This document shows positions 8,701 through 15,903 of a stretch of 32,263 nt of DNA, in pieces. The first letter of the stretch is position 1; each line of letters starts with the position of its first letter. The position numbers and the translations under genes are program-made. The notes beneath the pieces were generated by a model, which did not search any database, was not told the DNA's origin, and was given only the letters and a program-made list of their open reading frames with translations. The stretch covers positions 1 to 32,263 of the forward strand of contig JAJYFA010000027.1 in NCBI GenBank assembly GCA_021790995.1, written 5' to 3'. The DNA comes from Acidobacteriota bacterium (GTDB lineage: Bacteria > Acidobacteriota > Terriglobia > Terriglobales > Acidobacteriaceae).

Positions 8701-8993
8701 ATTTCATCGAACTGCGCCGCGCCCAGGGCGCCCCGCTGGCTGAGGCTGTCATCGACGCCGGCGCTATTCGCTTCCGCCCCATGCTGCTCACTGCCGCGGC
8801 GGTTGTGGTTGGCGCCAGCGTCATTCTCACTGACCCGATCTTCCAGGGGCTTGCTATATCGCTCATGGCCGGAGCCGTCGCCTCAACGTTCCTCTCCTGG
8901 CCGACCATTCCCATCCTCTATTACATGATTCACATCAACGCTAAAACCGAAGCCACCTGTGAACCAGGTGTTCCCCAAGGAGAAAATCAATGA
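5733..8993 (+). CDS. RND-family efflux pump permease (AcrB-like)
   Basis: A 1086-residue inner-membrane proton antiporter of the AcrB/MMPL superfamily. It has the usual plan: TM1 near residue 28, a large periplasmic loop opening with PREEDPQILVPMLDIVTAMPGA, TM2-6 including GILVDDAIVVVENI in TM4 with the proton-relay pair D425/D426, a second periplasmic loop, and TM8-12. In TM10 the AcrB-type lysine is replaced by arginine: GIIVRNSIILVDF with R983. The gene overlaps the adaptor by ATGA and the next gene by ATGA, with GAGG seven bases before the start. The opening (MNQYSGHHGLGMAGRLAHAFLN) is longer than in AcrB and resembles the MdtB/heavy-metal-like branch loosely. Substrate class is not deducible; drugs, solvents or metals are all possible. 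Confidence 0.93.
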   Translation: MNQYSGHHGLGMAGRLAHAFLNSKLTPLIVLASLVLGAFAVAIIPREEDPQILVPMLDIVTAMPGASPEEVEQRVTLPIESLVHQISGVEYVYSTSSPGQSLVIVRFLVGTPQEQALIKVYNKLYSNFDRMPPGVSQPLIRARSIDDVPILSLTLWGEHYNGFQLRSIADEIQYNIDQIPDVSETSVIGGLPRTMRVVLSTAKLNAYGLSPMTIVGRLQAANAAVQAGSFAENNKEIRVDAGNLFTSSKDLESVVVSVDQGRPVFLRDVADKIVDGPAEPSDYVTFGTTAAGVGASQTPAQYPAVTITVAKRKGTNATDIANLVLKHVHEMQGVSIPNNVHITTTRNYGKTAKAKSDELLEHLLLATISVTFLVAIFLGWRESGVVLLAIPVTLALTIAIFYFLGYTLNRVTLFALIFSIGILVDDAIVVVENIVRHFRLSENQHRSCGDVAIDAVAEVGNPTILATFTVIAAVLPMAFVRGLMGPYMRPIPVGSSVAMLFSLMVAFVVSPWAAIRLLGKHFGSAKILEPEHENWRTRLYRKVMTPLIASGRNRLIFFVGVLVLLLASIALVPLKWVRVKMLPFDNKSEFQVIINMPDGTPLEQTARVAQALGDELAKQPDVINYQLYAGTSGPFNFNGLVRHYYMRRLPNQADIQVNLVPAKERHDQSHTIARRLRPLLDAIGNQYGARIQVSEVPPGPPVLQTLVAEVYGPQLDGQYRVAQQIKSIFQHTPGVVDTDWYVEDPQPELTIHVDQVKAAQNGIAVADAARTLQLATSGMEVGLLHDGNPREPVPTVVELARPDRSSEQALENIRLRGANGSMVPLRELVTIDHGTIQRSIYHKNLKRVVYVTGDVAGAEESPVYAILKMNKQLDHLVLPAGYTLKRYNAVQPESTAHYSMKWDGEWQITIEVFRDLGLAFAVVLILIYVLVVGWFRSFVVPLIIMAPIPLTLVGILPAHAILGAFFTATSMIGFIAGAGIIVRNSIILVDFIELRRAQGAPLAEAVIDAGAIRFRPMLLTAAAVVVGASVILTDPIFQGLAISLMAGAVASTFLSWPTIPILYYMIHINAKTEATCEPGVPQGENQ

Positions 8994-9196
8994 CCGTTGA
9001 ACGTGGATTGCGTCTGATGGCAGGCATCGTAATTTTGATCTCGCTTGCACTGGCGCATTTTGTATCGATCTACTGGCTTTGGCTGACGGTTTTTGTCGGC
9101 CTCAACCTTCTGCAGTCGGCGATCACCGACTGGTGCCCGGCAATGGCGATTCTGCGCGCGATGGGCCTGAAGAATGCCAACTGCTCAACCCGGTGA
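8990..9196 (+). CDS. DUF2892 (YgaP-like) small membrane protein
   Basis: A 68-residue protein that matches the DUF2892 family: it opens MTVERGLRLMAGIVILISLAL, has two hydrophobic segments (about 8-24 and 27-44), and ends with NLLQSAITDWCPAMAILRAMGLK, the conserved Cys-Pro signature. DUF2892 is the membrane part of the rhodanese YgaP and often stands alone near sulfur or metal genes; its function is not established. The start overlaps the pump stop (ATGA) and is preceded by AAGGAG, seven bases away. A short hairpin CACCTG-N5-CAGGTG (8954-8970) lies just before that binding site. Translational coupling to the pump is likely. Confidence 0.88.
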   Translation: MTVERGLRLMAGIVILISLALAHFVSIYWLWLTVFVGLNLLQSAITDWCPAMAILRAMGLKNANCSTR

Positions 9197-9205
9197 GGTG
9201 CAAAA

Positions 9206-9790
9206 ATGCACGAGAAACGATTTAATGCAGATCATGCCCACCGGCTCGATCACCCCGAGCGGCTCACTTGGCTTCCGCCGCTCGATGTGATTCAGGCGCT
9301 GGCGGTCAACGCCGGGGATGTGGCGGTCGATATTGGCGCTGGAACCGGGTATTTTGCGCTGCCGCTCGCCCAGGCGGTCGGTGTTTCCGGGCGTGTGATT
9401 GCCGTGGACTCGCAGGACAAGATGCTCGAACACCTGCAAAAGAAGATCGCTTCCTCCGCGGTTTTCAACATCGAACTGGTCTGCGCCGAGGCGGACCAAA
9501 CCACTTTGCCGGCCGCCACAGCCGACCTCGTCTTCCTCGCCAACGTCTGGCATGAGATTCCCGATCGAAAGGCGGCTCTTGCCGAGGTGCGGCGTATTGC
9601 GAAGGCCGGGGGGCGCATCGCCATTCTCGATTGGCGGCCCGATGTCAAACCGGAAAACGGTCCGCCTCTCGATCACAGACTGACGCCATCGAGCGCGATT
9701 GCGGAACTCGCCGATGCCGGCTTTCATGCGGCAACGCAGTCCAACGTCGGCAGGTACTCCTGGCTGGTTCAGGCGGTTGTGGAGATCTGA
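9206..9790 (+). CDS. Class I SAM-dependent methyltransferase
   Basis: A 194-residue Rossmann-fold methyltransferase of the Methyltransf_11/UbiE-like type. Motif I is VAVDIGAGTGYFALPLA (residues about 38-54), the acidic residue at the end of beta-2 is in VIAVDSQDKML, motif II/III are VCAEADQTTLP and ADLVFLANVWHEI, and a post-motif GGRIAILDWRP follows. The acceptor is unknown; the His-rich opening MHEKRFNADHAHRLDHPER is shared by many small uncharacterised bacterial methyltransferases. The start follows GAGGTG five bases upstream, nine bases after the DUF2892 gene, so it belongs to the efflux operon. The pairing suggests modification of the exported compound or a toxic metalloid, but that is speculation. 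Confidence 0.88.
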   Translation: MHEKRFNADHAHRLDHPERLTWLPPLDVIQALAVNAGDVAVDIGAGTGYFALPLAQAVGVSGRVIAVDSQDKMLEHLQKKIASSAVFNIELVCAEADQTTLPAATADLVFLANVWHEIPDRKAALAEVRRIAKAGGRIAILDWRPDVKPENGPPLDHRLTPSSAIAELADAGFHAATQSNVGRYSWLVQAVVEI

Positions 9791-9792
9791 GT

Positions 9793-10104
9793 ATGCGGCA
9801 CACGCGCGCCACGACGCATCGCAAGGAAACTCCAGGTTTGCGGCGCATCCATCGCCTGATGGATGAGGTGTATCGCGAGATGTACCAGTTGGAGTCGGGC
9901 CGGCCCGGGTCGGAGATGGGACTAGCTCTGGCTCTGATTCGCGCTCGTGTCGTTGCGGATCGTAAATTGGAGAACAGCAAGGATTGGGATTGGCTGAAAA
10001 GCGTGTGTCCGATCTGCCTGAAGATGATTGAGGAGTCGCTTAACCGAGGGAGCACAGTTGCGTCCTTGCTGGACAAGCCTCCAGCCGCGGCCCCGAAATC
10101 CTGA
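9793..10104 (+). CDS. Small protein with CPIC motif, function unknown
   Basis: A 103-residue basic, mostly helical protein that I do not recognise. It starts two bases after the methyltransferase stop, with GGAG eight bases upstream of the ATG inside the preceding gene, so it is probably the last gene of the efflux operon. Visible traits are a charged N-terminus with three His, a helix around RIHRLMDEVYREMYQL, and a WDWLKSVCPICLKMI segment whose Cys-x-x-Cys could bind metal or form a disulfide. There is no signal peptide or membrane segment, so it should be cytoplasmic. An in-frame upstream extension to 9631 overlaps the methyltransferase and is rejected. Confidence 0.6.
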   Translation: MRHTRATTHRKETPGLRRIHRLMDEVYREMYQLESGRPGSEMGLALALIRARVVADRKLENSKDWDWLKSVCPICLKMIEESLNRGSTVASLLDKPPAAAPKS

Positions 10105-10165
10105 CGATCTGCAATTCTGCATTGACGAGCGCCGCCGAATATACTGGTGACGTGCGTCTTTCCCT

Positions 10166-11086
10166 ATGCGTCCAGAGTTGACCAGAGCTTCGGACTTATT
10201 GCGCAACAATACCCCCGAGGCTGTCGCTGAGGCCATCGGTTTGCTGCAAAGTACTGTCTTCTCTTTCAGTATGAAGATGTGCGGTCACAGAGAGGACGCC
10301 GAGGACACGGCGCAGGAAGTCCTTTTCCGTTCCCTCAAACATCTGCCTAAGCTTCAGGATCCATCGGCCCTTGCTGCGTGGCTCTACACAGTCGCCCGGA
10401 ACCGCTGTATTCGACTTCGGGGCGCCGCAGCCAGCGCCCCTGCACGAAATCTTTCGCTTGACGATCTGATGCCCGATGCTGCCGAGCTTGGTGAGCTTTT
10501 GCTCGATTCCGGCAAATCTCCCGAAGGCAAGCTGCTGCGCAGGGAAGAGCATCAGTTGCTGCACCGGGCATTGTTGCGCATCCCTGCGTCCTTGCGCCTG
10601 GTTCTCGTTCTCAACGATATGGAGGATCTCGATACCGAACTCGTCGCCAGGATTCTTGGCTTGCAGGCGGGAACGGTGCGCGTCCGGTTGCATCGCGCGC
10701 GCCTGGCGTTGCGGAAAGAGATTGCGATCCTCCTCAAAGGCGCGCCGCACGGCAGCCCCGCACAGCCGAAGAAAAAGACTTCTCGACCCATAGCCCACAA
10801 AGTTGCGTCACGGCCGAAAGAGTGCCGTGAGCTGTTCGCCACTCTCTCGGAATATCTCGACGGCAGGATTGAGCCGGAGACCTGCGACAAGATCAGCGCG
10901 CATATTGAACGCTGCCCCACCTGCGTCGCCTTTCTGCGCGATCTGCGAGCAGCCATCGATCGTTGCCGGTCGGTGGAAGTAGCCTGCGATCCCTCGGTGA
11001 TCTCGCGGCTGCAGGCGATGTTGACACGGGAGTATCTGCGGATGGTTGGCAAAAGCCCTGCAACGGAATACCACGCTGGATCGTAA
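10166..11086 (+). CDS. ECF sigma factor with fused zf-HC2 domain
   Basis: A 306-residue protein combining two functions. Residues about 25-85 form sigma region 2 (HREDAEDTAQEVLFRSLKHL, then ALAAWLYTVARNRCI). Residues about 125-185 form region 4, with helix-turn-helix LVARILGLQAGTVRVRLHRAR. After a basic linker (about 190-218) the C-terminal part has the anti-sigma zinc-finger pattern: Cys220 with LSEYLDGRIEP, then His246-x3-Cys250-x2-Cys253. ZAS anti-sigma factors normally come as separate proteins; here the domain is in cis, and might hold the sigma factor inactive until metal loss or oxidation. No Shine-Dalgarno sequence is visible before ATG 10166. No separate anti-sigma gene is nearby: what follows is decayed DNA. 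Confidence 0.88.
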   Translation: MRPELTRASDLLRNNTPEAVAEAIGLLQSTVFSFSMKMCGHREDAEDTAQEVLFRSLKHLPKLQDPSALAAWLYTVARNRCIRLRGAAASAPARNLSLDDLMPDAAELGELLLDSGKSPEGKLLRREEHQLLHRALLRIPASLRLVLVLNDMEDLDTELVARILGLQAGTVRVRLHRARLALRKEIAILLKGAPHGSPAQPKKKTSRPIAHKVASRPKECRELFATLSEYLDGRIEPETCDKISAHIERCPTCVAFLRDLRAAIDRCRSVEVACDPSVISRLQAMLTREYLRMVGKSPATEYHAGS

Positions 11087-11211
11087 CGCAGCTACGCATC
11101 GAGGGTTGCAATCCTTCACAGCGAATCCTCCGGGCGCACCGGGCAGCGGCCGATCCGCTATTTGTGAAATTTCCTTTCGATCTGGATTAGTCGATCCTGA
11201 AAAAGTAGATT

Positions 11212-11508
11212 TCAGGCATCTGCAGACTGCGTTTGGAGGAGAAGTCGCTCTTGCAGGGCCTGAATCCAACCCCAGGTACGCCCCAGGCAGAGCAGAAAAA
11301 TGCGCCAAAAAGCTCCCGGGAGCTTCTGGAAGTTCATCGCAGCGGCGCTCAGGATGGCATTGAGCGCATCGCTGGCAACGCCCTTCAGGCGGTTGCGCTC
11401 CAACCCATGTTCCATCTTGAGATGTCCGATGCTGGGTTCGACCGCGTCGCGGCGCGTGCCCGCTTCATTGATGGACCCCGCCGCTACCTGGCGCGTTCCG
11501 TGGCGGCC
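11212..11508 (-). pseudogene. IS5-family transposase, C-terminal remnant
   Basis: An open frame of 98 codons bounded upstream by a TGA at 11511-11509. The translation contains EAGTRRDAVEPSIGHLKMEH, then GLERNRLKGVASDALNAILS and AAAMNFQKLPGAFWRIF. This is the typical end of IS5/IS1182-type DDE transposases, where the last catalytic Glu lies in the VEP-IGHLK segment and is followed by RN-LKG-xGDA-NA and AA--NF. Everything N-terminal to it, including the two catalytic Asp residues, is missing or scrambled, so it cannot be active. The plus-strand reading over the same bases is its shadow. Confidence 0.75.
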
Positions 11509-12083
11509 TCAGCAATTCATGGAGCAACGAAATCTGGGACGGGTGGGACCCCGACGCGGAAGCGCCGGGCGGCATCGAGCAGAGGAGATCCTGGCTATAT
11601 CCTAGTCGCCGTCTCCCGCAAAGGCGATACCAACCAGCGAGAATAACCAGGTAAGGCTTTTCAGGGTCTTCCTGGCGGCTGTGGGTGCAGCAATGATGTC
11701 CAAACAAACCCTCAGGGTGAAAGTGTTCTGGAAAGTGAAAGGATGAAAATAAAGATCAATTAGTTAGATGGGCAAAATGAAGGCGAGATTACAGCCCGGT
11801 CAAAAAAACCTTCTTCCCCGATACGCAGCAAGAGATGGGCGTCCCCGAGCGCAGATTGGAAGGCACCCTGCCTCCATGAACAGTCTACCGGATCAAAAGT
11901 TTGGGAGCGGGTAGAGCTTGAATTGCCGACTTGCTCCGGCCGACTGGGAGAAGTGCACCGGGAGTTTGCGCGGGAACTGTCCGGCGCTGCGCGGACCAGC
12001 GCATGGTCACCGTGCCACCATGATCGCAAGCCGGAAGCGGGAAGCGTTGCCAGCCGAGTTGCTGCGCGCGGCCCAGGCGGCTG

Positions 12084-12320
12084 CGGTTCTTGATCTTCAA
12101 CACCGCGTGGCAGTTGGTGCAACACGCGCGGCAAATGGTGCTGCGGCTGGCGGCTCTGGGAGAACGAATTGCTCTGTGAAGGGACGCCATGCGGTTATTG
12201 GCGAGGGCCACTCGAGGTAACCAACGGCTCATATCGATGGATTTGCGGACCCGGTTTTTGAAAGGCGCAGGGACAACTGCTTCGCTCATCAAGGCCGGCG
12301 CCGTTCACGGTCTCTCGTGA
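12084..12320 (+). pseudogene. Possible second decayed transposase remnant
   Basis: This frame reads RFLIFNTAWQLVQHARQMV followed by LRLAALGERIAL, a stop at 12177, and about 47 more codons to a second stop. The amphipathic run resembles the last helices of IS4/IS1380-type transposases, which often end with an aromatic-Asn stretch followed by a hydrophobic helix. The match is by eye and short. Flanking frames show stops and shifts. If it is not a transposase relic, it is simply non-coding sequence. Confidence 0.25.
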
Positions 12321-12834
12321 CGCCGCAATCCCGCAGTGAGGATTCAGGCGGTGGCGCCAGAAGGTCGCCATAGCCACAGAATTCATCCCGCACCACTACT
12401 CTGCTGGCCTCTTTGCGGCCTTGTCGGCGGATTAGGGGATCAGTAAACTCCTTGCTATGAGACAAAGAATTGTTTTGCGGGGACGCACGTCAGCATTTTG
12501 CGTCGACTGCATACCGGAAGGCAAGCATTGTGCGGAGGTCGCTCGAAGATCCGATTTCGACGCGGCGTCCGACGACCATTCTTCGCTCGCGCCCGGATGT
12601 GAGGCTCTTTCTGGATTTCGAGCCGGCTAGCGAATTAAATGGTGTGCTAACGATCCGGTAGCGGTTTGGCGGCGATTGCGCCCCTGAAAAATAGACATGA
12701 AAAATATTTTGCGCGGGCAAGAACGGCTATGAAGAGAAGACGTTTGTCGAGCTTGACGCGATTCTTGTGTTCACCTTGATTTGTGTTGCCACGGTCTCGC
12801 CTGGCTCTGGCGCTCGCGTGTGACGTTTCAGCTG

Positions 12835-12862
12835 CGATGCATATCATAGGTGCTATGCATCG
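12835..12862. promoter_or_regulatory. Inverted repeat before the hexosaminidase gene
   Basis: Perfect 9-bp arms, CGATGCATA (12835-12843) and TATGCATCG (12854-12862), with a 10-bp spacer. It lies 79 bp before the hexosaminidase start, where an operator is expected. Its core GATGCA...TGCATC is shared with the two repeats before the PadR-type gene at 398-492, with half-site spacing (14 bp) close to that of repeat 2 (13 bp). Confidence 0.5.
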
Positions 12863-12940
12863 TTTCACGCCTGGTGCGCGGTTGCTTGCACGCGACTGCC
12901 TGCAACGCTCCAGGATTCACTGCCTGAAGGGGAGTTCTTC

Positions 12941-15097
12941 ATGTCGATTCGCACGATGAGTAGGTTTGCCTGGTTTCTGCGACCAGAGCGGCAAGGTTTT
13001 CCGCAGAGATTTTCGATTGCCGGCGCCAGAGTGCTATGCGCCGTCGCGGTATTTTCTCCGGCGTTTCTTCATGGCGCCAGCGATCTTGGCGCAGCGCCTT
13101 CGCAAGGAGGTGAGTTTGTGAATACGTTGATGCCGCAGCCGTCTTCGCTTACAGTGCAGTCGGGAGCTTTCCCGCTCAACGGCGCGTTGACTGTGTGTTT
13201 CACCGGCGTTCACGACAAGATGCTGGACGATGCCGTTGCCCGCGCGCTCGGACAGTTCGAAGAAGAGACGGGGATGGCGATGAGCGGAGCGCCTGCGTGC
13301 GGACCTGCCCAGGCTCAGTTGCAGATCGATGTGCAGCATCCGGCCGAGGCGGTGCAGTCGATCGATGAAGATGACTCCTATTCTCTCGTCGTGGGTAAAG
13401 ATCGCGTCCTGTTGCAGGCCCCGAACGATCTTGGCGCCTTGCATGGATTGCAGACTCTGCTTCAGCTTGTTCAGGAGCAGGCTGGCGGATACGTTTTTCC
13501 CGCCGTTTCGATTTCCGATAAGCCGCGATTCAAATGGCGCGGCCTGATGATTGACTGCGGGCGTCATTTCGAGCCGGTTCCAGTGATTCTGCGCACTCTC
13601 GACGGCATGGCCGCCGTGAAGCTGAACGTTTTTCACTGGCATTTGACCGAGGATCAAGGCTTTCGAGCCGAGAGCCTGCGTTTTCCGAAGTTGCAGGAGA
13701 TGGGTTCGGACGGCCTTTACTACACGCAGAGCGAGATGCGCGAGGTCGTTGAATACGCACATGCCCGCGGGATTCGCGTTGTGCCGGAGTTCGATATGCC
13801 GGGTCACTCGACAAGCTGGTTTGTCGGCTACCCGCAACTGGCAAGCGGGCCTGGACCGTATCATGTGGAGCGCGTGTTCGGCGTCCACGATGCGGCGATG
13901 GACCCGACGCAGGAGAGCACGTATGTGTTTCTCGACGCGTTTATTGGGGAGATGGCGGGCATCTTTCCGGATGCCTACATGCACATCGGAGGCGATGAGT
14001 CCAACGGCAAGCAATGGCTGGCAAATCCGAAGATTCGCGCATTCATGCGCAAAAATGGAATGGCCAAGCCAGCGGACCTGCAGGTGTATTTCAACCGGCG
14101 CCTGCTAGCTATTCTGAAGAAGTACCACAAGCACATGGTGGGGTGGGACGAGATTCTAGCTCCCGGCCTTCCGAAGGATGCCGTAGTGCAGTCGTGGAGG
14201 AATCTGGATTCGCTTCGCATGGGTACCGAGGAAGGCTACCATGAGATCCTGTCCGGACCGTACTATCTCGATCACATGGAGAGCGCCGAGGAGCATTACC
14301 TGGCCGATCCGCTTCCCGCAAACTCTGGCTTCAGCGCCGCCCAGGAGAATCTGGTCCTTGGCGGCGAGATTTGTATGTGGGGCGAGCACATCTCCGCGCA
14401 GACGATCGACTCGCGCATCTGGCCGCGCGCCGCGGCAATCGCAGAGCGATTCTGGTCGCCCGCGGGTGTGCGGGACGTCAACGACATGTACCGCCGGTTG
14501 TGGGTTGAATCGCTGCGGCTGGATGCGCTCGGACTTGAACAGATCTCGGGACCGCAGCGGATGCTGCGCGAACTTGGTGGATCGGCGTCTCCGACTGAAC
14601 TGGAGGCTCTGGCTTCGGTGCTGGAACCTGTATCATTCGGCCAGCGCTACTCTCTGCAGAAGACCGATCAGCTCACGCCGTTGAACGGACTGGTGGATGC
14701 CGTCGTGCCAGACCCTCCAGCGCGCCACGCCTTTGCGGAATCAGTCCAGAATTATCTCGCCACCTCACCGGCCAACCAGAATGACCAGGCAGCGCTTGAG
14801 AAACTCTTTGGCAGCTGGAGGCAGACCGCGTCTAAGCTCGAACCCTTCATGCAGAGCTCGCCGCGGCTCGTTGGATACGCCGCGCGGGCGCAGGAGTTGG
14901 GGCAGTTGGGGCAAATCGGCCAGGAGGCGATCCAATATCTGAACGCTCCAGCAGGCGAACCTTCCGACTGGGAAAAGGAAACGCTTGCGCGGATGGATGC
15001 CATTCATGAAGAAAGAATCCTGGTGCGTTTTGCGATTCTCGATCCGCTCAGGAAGCTTGTCGTGGCGGCGGGAGCTTCTCGATCGCATCTCCAGTGA
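12941..15097 (+). CDS. Secreted beta-N-acetylhexosaminidase, GH20
   Basis: A 718-residue glycoside hydrolase family 20 enzyme that removes terminal N-acetylglucosamine or N-acetylgalactosamine from glycans such as chitin or cell-wall fragments. A long N-terminus with a hydrophobic stretch (about 28-47, AGARVLCAVAVFSPAFLHGA) indicates export. The GH20b domain follows (about 55-165), then the TIM barrel from FKWRGLMIDCGRHF, with NVFHWHLTEDQGFR, VVPEFDMPGHS, the catalytic Asp352-Glu353 pair in MHIGGDESNGK, VGWDEIL and GGEICMWGEHI. The C-terminal 180 residues are helical and less conserved. GGGGAG six bases before the ATG sets the start. It stands alone; an inverted repeat just upstream may control it. 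Assistance by the substrate acetamido group is the family mechanism. Confidence 0.93.
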   Translation: MSIRTMSRFAWFLRPERQGFPQRFSIAGARVLCAVAVFSPAFLHGASDLGAAPSQGGEFVNTLMPQPSSLTVQSGAFPLNGALTVCFTGVHDKMLDDAVARALGQFEEETGMAMSGAPACGPAQAQLQIDVQHPAEAVQSIDEDDSYSLVVGKDRVLLQAPNDLGALHGLQTLLQLVQEQAGGYVFPAVSISDKPRFKWRGLMIDCGRHFEPVPVILRTLDGMAAVKLNVFHWHLTEDQGFRAESLRFPKLQEMGSDGLYYTQSEMREVVEYAHARGIRVVPEFDMPGHSTSWFVGYPQLASGPGPYHVERVFGVHDAAMDPTQESTYVFLDAFIGEMAGIFPDAYMHIGGDESNGKQWLANPKIRAFMRKNGMAKPADLQVYFNRRLLAILKKYHKHMVGWDEILAPGLPKDAVVQSWRNLDSLRMGTEEGYHEILSGPYYLDHMESAEEHYLADPLPANSGFSAAQENLVLGGEICMWGEHISAQTIDSRIWPRAAAIAERFWSPAGVRDVNDMYRRLWVESLRLDALGLEQISGPQRMLRELGGSASPTELEALASVLEPVSFGQRYSLQKTDQLTPLNGLVDAVVPDPPARHAFAESVQNYLATSPANQNDQAALEKLFGSWRQTASKLEPFMQSSPRLVGYAARAQELGQLGQIGQEAIQYLNAPAGEPSDWEKETLARMDAIHEERILVRFAILDPLRKLVVAAGASRSHLQ

Positions 15098-15153
15098 TGA
15101 AGCTGTCAGAATCGAGGCAAAGGCAGATTGGTCGAACGGCGTGGAAGACAGGT

Positions 15154-15177
15154 GCGCGAGTGGGGATTCGCTCGCGC
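15154..15177. terminator. Hairpin between convergent genes
   Basis: Arms GCGCGAG (15154-15160) and CTCGCGC (15171-15177) are perfect complements around a 10-base loop. It lies in the 108-bp gap between the hexosaminidase stop and the pdxT stop, where a two-way terminator is expected. There is no T-tract, so the assignment is tentative. Confidence 0.3.
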
Positions 15178-15205
15178 CAGGTTTGCCGGTGGGGAAGGCC
15201 TGTTG

Positions 15206-15850
15206 TTATGCGCGCTGCTGTCCGCGAGCCTTGTGGCGGCGCACCATCTCAAGAAAGAGTTGTTGCACGCGGGTGTCGGATGTCATTTCTGGATGAAAGG
15301 TGGCAGCGAGCAGATGTCCCTGGCGCACAAGGGTCGGGAAGCCATCGCGCAGGGCAAGCACCCGGACGCCGGGGCCTACGCATGAGATGCGTGGAGCGCG
15401 AATGAAGACCATCTCAAGCGGGCCGCCAGGAATCTCCGTGGGCAGCGTCAGAATGGCCGAGTCATTCTGTCGGCCGTAGGCGTTGCGTTCTATGGTGGCG
15501 TCAAGGATGCCGAGGCTGCGCTGTCTGGGATGAAGCACTTCGCGCGCCACGAGAATGCAGCCGGCGCAGGTGGCAAAACAGGGCGTGGCGGCGACGAACT
15601 TGCCGAGGACCTCAAAAAAGCCCTTCTTCTCAAGGAACTTGAGCATGGTGGTGGATTCGCCGCCCGGCAGCACGAGGCCGTCGATGCCTTCCAGCTCTTC
15701 AGGCTTGCGCACCAGCGTGGTGCGCGCTCCGGCGTTCAGAAAGGCGCGGGCGTGCGCTTCGTAATCGCCCTGCAGGGCGAGAACGCCAATGGCGATCGGG
15801 TGGGTGGGTTCGGCGTTTTTCTCTGCCGGTGCGTCGGTTGTGCGTGCCAT
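15206..15850 (-). CDS. pdxT: Pyridoxal 5'-phosphate synthase glutaminase subunit PdxT
   Basis: A 214-residue class I-like glutamine amidotransferase that frees ammonia from glutamine and feeds it to the PdxS synthase in the DXP-independent vitamin B6 route. Visible signatures are IGVLALQGDYEAH at the start of the fold, PGGEST (62-67), the nucleophile Cys95 in FATCAGCI, and His186/Glu188 in TFHPEM, the catalytic triad. A usual PdxT has GTCAGLIL; here the Leu after AG is Cys98. The start is placed at 15850, because AAGGAAG lies just upstream; longer in-frame starts at 15868 and 15940 exist but would run into the divergent gene. PdxS, usually adjacent, is not in the window. Confidence 0.93.
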   Translation of the reverse strand: MARTTDAPAEKNAEPTHPIAIGVLALQGDYEAHARAFLNAGARTTLVRKPEELEGIDGLVLPGGESTTMLKFLEKKGFFEVLGKFVAATPCFATCAGCILVAREVLHPRQRSLGILDATIERNAYGRQNDSAILTLPTEIPGGPLEMVFIRAPRISCVGPGVRVLALRDGFPTLVRQGHLLAATFHPEMTSDTRVQQLFLEMVRRHKARGQQRA

Positions 15851-15903
15851 CGCTTCCTTTGTATTCATGATACCGGGACAGGTGGCGGCGCAGTGCGCCT
15901 CCC

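Larger units (their letters stand above)
11087..12940. other. Gene-poor decayed region
   Basis: About 1.85 kb with no intact gene. It contains the C-terminal remnant of an IS5-type transposase on the minus strand (11212-11508), a possible second transposase remnant on the plus strand (about 12084-12320), and unrecognised sequence elsewhere. From 12425 to 12830 no open frame looks coding. Just before the next gene lies a strong inverted repeat (12835-12862). The region looks like an old landing site for insertion sequences between the sigma factor and the hexosaminidase genes. Confidence 0.6.

Noticed and set aside
11885-12292. CxxCH (CTNCH) in a minus-strand frame, resembling a c-type heme site
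   Set aside because: The frame has no signal peptide and no other cytochrome feature, and the region appears to be decayed DNA; a five-residue match is expected by chance.
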